This document shows, in pieces, positions 60,575 through 64,000 of a stretch of 64,000 bases of DNA. The translations under genes and the position numbers were made by a program. How positions within the stretch are numbered: position 1 is the first letter of the stretch; each line of letters opens with the position of its first letter. This DNA comes from Lentibacillus jeotgali (GTDB taxonomy: Bacteria > Bacillota > Bacilli > Bacillales > Amphibacillaceae): NCBI RefSeq assembly GCF_000224785.1, contig NZ_AGAV01000019.1, positions 186,001 to 250,000 of the forward strand, read 5' to 3'. Under the pieces are notes generated by a model that was not told the origin of the DNA, searched no databases, and saw nothing but the letters and a program-made list of their open reading frames with translations.

Positions 60575-60930
60575 TGCTGCTTCGCTGGATCATATCGATT
60601 TTTCTGAATGCTGTGGCATTGATTGTTGTGGCACAGCTGTTCAGCTCTTTCCAGCTTGACGGGTTTGGCACTGCACTTCTGGCCAGTGTCATTCTCGGCA
60701 TTTTGAATGCTATCGTAAAACCGATTTTGGTTGTTTTGACATTGCCGATAACACTGGTGACACTCGGTCTGTTCTTGTTTGTCATCAATGCAATCACACT
60801 GATGATTACCCAGGCAATAATGGATGAATCATTCGTTATTGGCGGATTTGGAACAGCAATCATTGCAGCTGTGGTCATATCCATATTGAACTTGCTCCTG
60901 AACAAACTTGTCAAGGATACTGTCAGTTAA
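60574..60930 (+). CDS. yvlD: Phage-holin-like family IV membrane protein (YvlD)
   Basis: A 118-residue protein with four hydrophobic helices (begins MLLRWIISIFLNAVALIVVA; contains ILGILNAIVKPIL and LPITLVTLGLFLFVINA), the 4TM phage-holin superfamily IV/YvlD family. Despite the name no lysis role is known; linked to envelope stress by its partner yvlC. Translationally coupled (one-base overlap) and ends in a clear terminator. Confidence 0.9.
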   Translation: MLLRWIISIFLNAVALIVVAQLFSSFQLDGFGTALLASVILGILNAIVKPILVVLTLPITLVTLGLFLFVINAITLMITQAIMDESFVIGGFGTAIIAAVVISILNLLLNKLVKDTVS

Positions 60931-60957
60931 TCGCAGGTAAGGCCCTGCGATTTTTTC
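60931..60957 (+). terminator. Terminator of yvlC-yvlD
   Basis: TCGCAGG (60931-60937) pairs perfectly with CCTGCGA (60944-60950), then six T. Confidence 0.9.
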
Positions 60958-61046
60958 AGCTCTTATGGTCAATGACAATACTCGATATTGTTAAAATATG
61001 CTACAATGTAAATCAGCAGTTTAGGAGTTAATGGAGGTTTCAGTTC

Positions 61047-61979
61047 ATGTCGACAGTCCGTACGAAGGATTTGCTGGAAAATTTCAACTTGACCCTTGTA
61101 GCAGGGGGCGATGGTGTTCACCGGGAAATCATTTCAAGTGATGTGCATCGTCCTGGTATTGAAATGACCGGCTATTTTCATTACTATCCAAAAGAACGTG
61201 TTCAATTGATCGGAAAAACGGAAATGGCTTATTTTCTTGATTTATCCGACGAAAATAAAAAAGACCGTATGGAACAACTGTGTACAGATATAACACCTGT
61301 TATTGTCATTTCACGCGGGATGGATATTCCTGATGTGATGCTGGAAACGGCGGATAAGGCAGGCGTCCCGATTTTACATTCACCACGGAAAACAACCCGT
61401 GTCATCAGCAGACTGACCAACTATCTGGAAGCAAAATTCGCCCCGTATACAGCCATCCATGGTGTGTTAGTCGATATCTATGGTGTCGGGGTTCTTATAA
61501 CAGGGCAAAGTGGTGTTGGTAAAAGTGAGTCGGCTCTTGAGCTGGTGAAGCGCGGACACCGTCTGGTTGCAGATGACAGTGTCGAGATTCGGCAGGAAGA
61601 TTATGATCGGCTGATTGGTAATTCACCGCCGTTAATCGAGCACCTGCTGGAAATCCGCGGGCTGGGCATCATTAATGTCATGACGCTGTTTGGTGCCGGT
61701 GCAATCAGGAGTTATAAAAAAATATCATTGATCATCAATTTAGAATTGTGGGATGAAAAGAAACAGTATGACCGTCTTGGACTTGATGAAGAAAAGATGA
61801 AAATTATGGATGTCAGTTTACCGAAAGCAACCATTCCGGTTCGCCCGGGACGTAATCTTGCTGTCATCATTGAGGTTGCTGCTATGAATTTCCGTCTGAA
61901 GCGGATGGGTGTTAATGCTGCTGAAGAATTTTCCGAGAGGCTGACAGAAATGATTGATGAAGGAAATACTACAGAGTAG
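61047..61979 (+). CDS. hprK: HPr kinase/phosphorylase
   Basis: A 310-residue bifunctional enzyme that phosphorylates Ser46 of HPr (and Crh) with ATP or PPi and reverses it with phosphate, releasing PPi; the switch of CcpA catabolite repression. Walker [11 protein letters not shown] (about 152-161), catalytic DDSVEIR, and the HprK signature [22 protein letters not shown] 61047 follows ATGGAGGT; an extended -10 TGC-TACAAT lies at 60999-61007. The chain hprK-lgt-yvoD-ppaX is conserved with B. subtilis. Confidence 0.96.
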   Translation: MSTVRTKDLLENFNLTLVAGGDGVHREIISSDVHRPGIEMTGYFHYYPKERVQLIGKTEMAYFLDLSDENKKDRMEQLCTDITPVIVISRGMDIPDVMLETADKAGVPILHSPRKTTRVISRLTNYLEAKFAPYTAIHGVLVDIYGVGVLITGQSGVGKSESALELVKRGHRLVADDSVEIRQEDYDRLIGNSPPLIEHLLEIRGLGIINVMTLFGAGAIRSYKKISLIINLELWDEKKQYDRLGLDEEKMKIMDVSLPKATIPVRPGRNLAVIIEVAAMNFRLKRMGVNAAEEFSERLTEMIDEGNTTE

Positions 61980-61990
61980 GGGTGATTGAT

Positions 61991-62839
61991 GTGACGTGCA
62001 GTGCACCTGCGATGGACCCGGTTTTTTTGGAAATTGGTCCTCTGACCATTTATTGGTATGGGCTGATTATAGCCTTTGGGGCTTTCCTGGGGTTGTATGT
62101 GGCCACAAAGGAATCCGACCGGCTGGGCTTACAGAAGGATTTGATGGTTGACCTGGTTGTGTTTGCCATTCCGGTTGCCATTATATTTGCACGTATTTAT
62201 TACGTTATTTTTGAATGGGACCGCTATACAGGCGGGCCGTGGTGGGACGTTTTCGCTATTTGGGAAGGCGGTATTGCCATTCACGGGGCGCTTATTGGAT
62301 CGGTTCTGACCGCTATTATATTTGCACGGGTGCGAAATGTTTCGTTCTGGCAGCTGGCAGATATCGCGGCGCCAAGTTTGATTCTGGGGCAGGCAATCGG
62401 CCGCTGGGGGAACTTCATGAACCAGGAAGCACACGGCGGTCCAATTTCTGAAGAAACTTCCAACAGTTTCCATACATATTTGCCTGATTTCATCATGAAT
62501 CAGATGTGCATTGATGGCGTTATGTATCATCCTACATTTTTATATGAATCCGTCTGGAACGTATTGGTATTTATACTCTTGTTAGTTCTGCGTCGCAGGA
62601 ATCCGTTGCGCGGCGAGGTATTTCTGAGCTACCTAATGGCTTATTCGTTCGGCCGTTTCTTTATTGAAGGCATGCGAACGGATAGTTTATATGTACCCGG
62701 GACCGAAATCCGAATGGCACAGCTCATTTCAGTGGCTATTATTTTGGCTGTGATTGCTTTAATTTGGTACCGCCGCAAATCCGGTATGGCGCGTAATCAT
62801 TACGATGGTAAAAAGGTTAAGAAGAAGAAAAACAACTAA
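61991..62839 (+). CDS. lgt: Prolipoprotein diacylglyceryl transferase
   Basis: A 282-residue integral membrane enzyme transferring diacylglycerol to the lipobox cysteine of prolipoproteins, including several encoded here (binding protein, PBP3, CccB). About seven helices; Lgt signature [14 protein letters not shown] (about 137-150) and the N-terminal Y-W-Y-G-L motif. GTG 61991 is chosen after AGGGGTGA; GTG 61982 overlaps that site. It begins 11 nt after hprK. Confidence 0.95.
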   Translation: MTCSAPAMDPVFLEIGPLTIYWYGLIIAFGAFLGLYVATKESDRLGLQKDLMVDLVVFAIPVAIIFARIYYVIFEWDRYTGGPWWDVFAIWEGGIAIHGALIGSVLTAIIFARVRNVSFWQLADIAAPSLILGQAIGRWGNFMNQEAHGGPISEETSNSFHTYLPDFIMNQMCIDGVMYHPTFLYESVWNVLVFILLLVLRRRNPLRGEVFLSYLMAYSFGRFFIEGMRTDSLYVPGTEIRMAQLISVAIILAVIALIWYRRKSGMARNHYDGKKVKKKKNN

Positions 62840-62860
62840 TGAAAAGCGGGTGATGGGTAA

Positions 62861-63820
62861 TTGACAGGAATATTGCAGCGGGGATTAAAACAAGGTCTCC
62901 AAGTGACTTGGACATTAGGGAAAGTCATTTTTCCCATTACGCTAATTGTGACCATTTTGCAATATACGCCGGTGCTTCCCTGGATTATTGACAAACTCAG
63001 TCCACTAATGGGCCTCCTGGGGCTGTCCGGTGAGGCTGCAGTGCCGCTGGTGTTGGGAAATGCCCTGAACTTGTATGCTGGCATTGCAGCGATCGTGTCA
63101 TTTGAATTTACAGTAAAAGAAGTCTTTATAATGGCTGTTATGATGTCTTTTTCGCATAATCTGTTTATTGAGTCAGCGGTAGCTTCCAAAGTTGGTGTCA
63201 GCTGGTGGCTTATTTCAGGCATTCGTATTTCACTTGCGCTGATTTCGGCCACTATCATTAATCTGCTATGGAGCGGTGGAACGGAAGCGGCACAGTATGG
63301 TCTCATCTCTTCATCTGATGTTGTGCTGGATGGATGGGCAGCGATTTCATTGCATGGATTGCAAACAGCACTTGTGGCTATTGTGCAGCTGGCATTAATC
63401 GTTATCCCATTAATGATTGCTATGCAATTTTTCCGTGAAAAAGGCTGGCTTACTGCAATATCCGATAAGCTTGGTCCATTTACAAGGATGCTGGGAATGG
63501 AAAAGAACACCTCAATGACACTTGTTGCAGGTCTGACAATCGGCCTGGCATATGGTGCGGGTTTAATGATCCAGGCGGTAAAAGAAGACGGGGTGTCAAG
63601 ACGGGATATGTATTTGGCTCTGATCTTTCTTGTTTCCTGTCATGCGGTTGTGGAGGATACACTGGTATTTATCCCGCTTGGCATCCCGGTATGGCCGCTA
63701 TTATTAATCCGTCTGGTGACTGCTATCGTCTTGACCATGTCTGTCGCATTTGTCTGGAAGCGAATCGAAAAACAAAACAGGAAGGAACCAGCACATGAAC
63801 ATTCATACCATACTCTTTGA
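62861..63820 (+). CDS. yvoD: Nucleoside recognition (Gate) domain membrane protein, YvoD-like
   Basis: A 319-residue membrane protein with about eight helices and two Gate (nucleoside recognition) domains, visible as VLGNALNLYAGIAAI and FSHNLFIESAVASK in the first half, and AYGAGLMIQAV and SCHAVVEDTLVFIPLG in the second. Function unknown; conserved position between lgt and ppaX. The start is TTG 62861. It overlaps ppaX by 26 nt. Confidence 0.88.
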   Translation: MTGILQRGLKQGLQVTWTLGKVIFPITLIVTILQYTPVLPWIIDKLSPLMGLLGLSGEAAVPLVLGNALNLYAGIAAIVSFEFTVKEVFIMAVMMSFSHNLFIESAVASKVGVSWWLISGIRISLALISATIINLLWSGGTEAAQYGLISSSDVVLDGWAAISLHGLQTALVAIVQLALIVIPLMIAMQFFREKGWLTAISDKLGPFTRMLGMEKNTSMTLVAGLTIGLAYGAGLMIQAVKEDGVSRRDMYLALIFLVSCHAVVEDTLVFIPLGIPVWPLLLIRLVTAIVLTMSVAFVWKRIEKQNRKEPAHEHSYHTL

Positions 63821-64000
63821 CCTTGATGGAACACTGATCGACACGAATGAACTAATCATTGAATCGTTTACGCATACATTCAACGCTTATGGAAGAAAAC
63901 TTACCCGTGCCGAAGCGATTGAATTTATCGGACCACCATTGAAAGACTCGTTCAGTCAATTTGCACCTGAGCAGGTGGATGCGATGGTCGAAACATACCG
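63795..64000 (+). CDS. ppaX: Pyrophosphatase PpaX (5' part, runs off the window)
   Basis: The first 68 codons of a HAD-superfamily pyrophosphatase. HTILFDLDGTLIDTNELI at residues 4-21 carries both catalytic Asp residues, and EFIGPPLKDSF is typical of PpaX. The enzyme hydrolyses the PPi produced when HprK dephosphorylates HPr-Ser-P, fitting its operon with hprK. ATG 63795 lies inside the end of yvoD, preceded by GGAAGGA; the 3' end is outside the window. Confidence 0.92.
   Translation, partial: MNIHTILFDLDGTLIDTNELIIESFTHTFNAYGRKLTRAEAIEFIGPPLKDSFSQFAPEQVDAMVETY

Noticed and set aside
60574-60930. Phage holin, suggesting a prophage
   Set aside because: The family name is misleading; this is the chromosomal yvlD beside yvlC, with no phage genes around.

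Overview
The window is a stretch of low-to-moderate G+C chromosome from a spore-forming member of the Bacillaceae. Strong Shine-Dalgarno sequences with frequent TTG/GTG starts, hairpin terminators, SinI/SinR, ComF, DegS/DegU, HprK, a bacillithiol deacetylase (BshB2) and many Bacillus subtilis-type neighbourhoods all support this. Protein wording resembles the halophilic Lentibacillus/Virgibacillus/Oceanobacillus branch, but that is an impression from reading; no search was run. No rRNA, tRNA, CRISPR array or complete insertion sequence was seen.

Layout. (1) 1-2.4 kb: a YyaL-like thioredoxin-domain gene broken by an 18-bp in-frame insertion carrying two stops, a DUF3231 gene and a small minus-strand ORF. 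(2) 2.8-9.2 kb: an amino-sugar salvage cluster with a BadF-type kinase, MurR-type regulator, MurQ etherase (in-frame TAA at codon 20 of its ancestral frame) and a three-gene sugar ABC importer without its ATPase. (3) 9.5-25 kb: an accessory mosaic of transporters (EamA, two MFS, SLC13, OPT), fabI behind a FapR operator, relics of an AtoE-type transporter and of another membrane protein, aldehyde dehydrogenase plus DUF779, a nitrilase-type hydrolase and a P-loop protein. Within it, at 12.0-12.4 kb, is a likely SOS-controlled type I toxin-antitoxin locus. (4) 25-30 kb: a MecA-like PBP3, a TagU-type ligase, sinI-sinR, VanZ, and a 47-codon ORF behind a perfect Spo0A box. (5) 30.3-32.2 kb: nagA-nagB, which completes the route from MurNAc/GlcNAc to fructose-6-phosphate, followed by a perfect 20-bp tandem repeat.

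(6) 32.3-64 kb is a conserved backbone: yvyE, degS-degU, degV, comFA-comFC, hpf, secA, prfB (programmed frameshift), cccB, ftsE-ftsX, an EnvC/PcsB-like M23 hydrolase, ctpB, minJ, ykoP/ykoQ/ykoN, uvrB-uvrA, yojF-bshB2, yvlC-yvlD, hprK-lgt-yvoD-ppaX. The large late-flagellar block that sits between comFC and hpf in B. subtilis is missing, and a short mobile-type repeat lies at that junction.

At least three families of short intergenic repeats recur in the window: a 90-bp MITE-like element, a hairpin family here called R, and a shorter family called S. Readable regulatory sites include a MurR-type operator, two perfect and one near-perfect CcpA cre sites, a FapR operator, LexA boxes upstream of uvrB and of the toxin, Spo0A boxes, and a SigB-type promoter before hpf. 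Starts were chosen by Shine-Dalgarno placement. Functions are inferred from recognised families and motifs.
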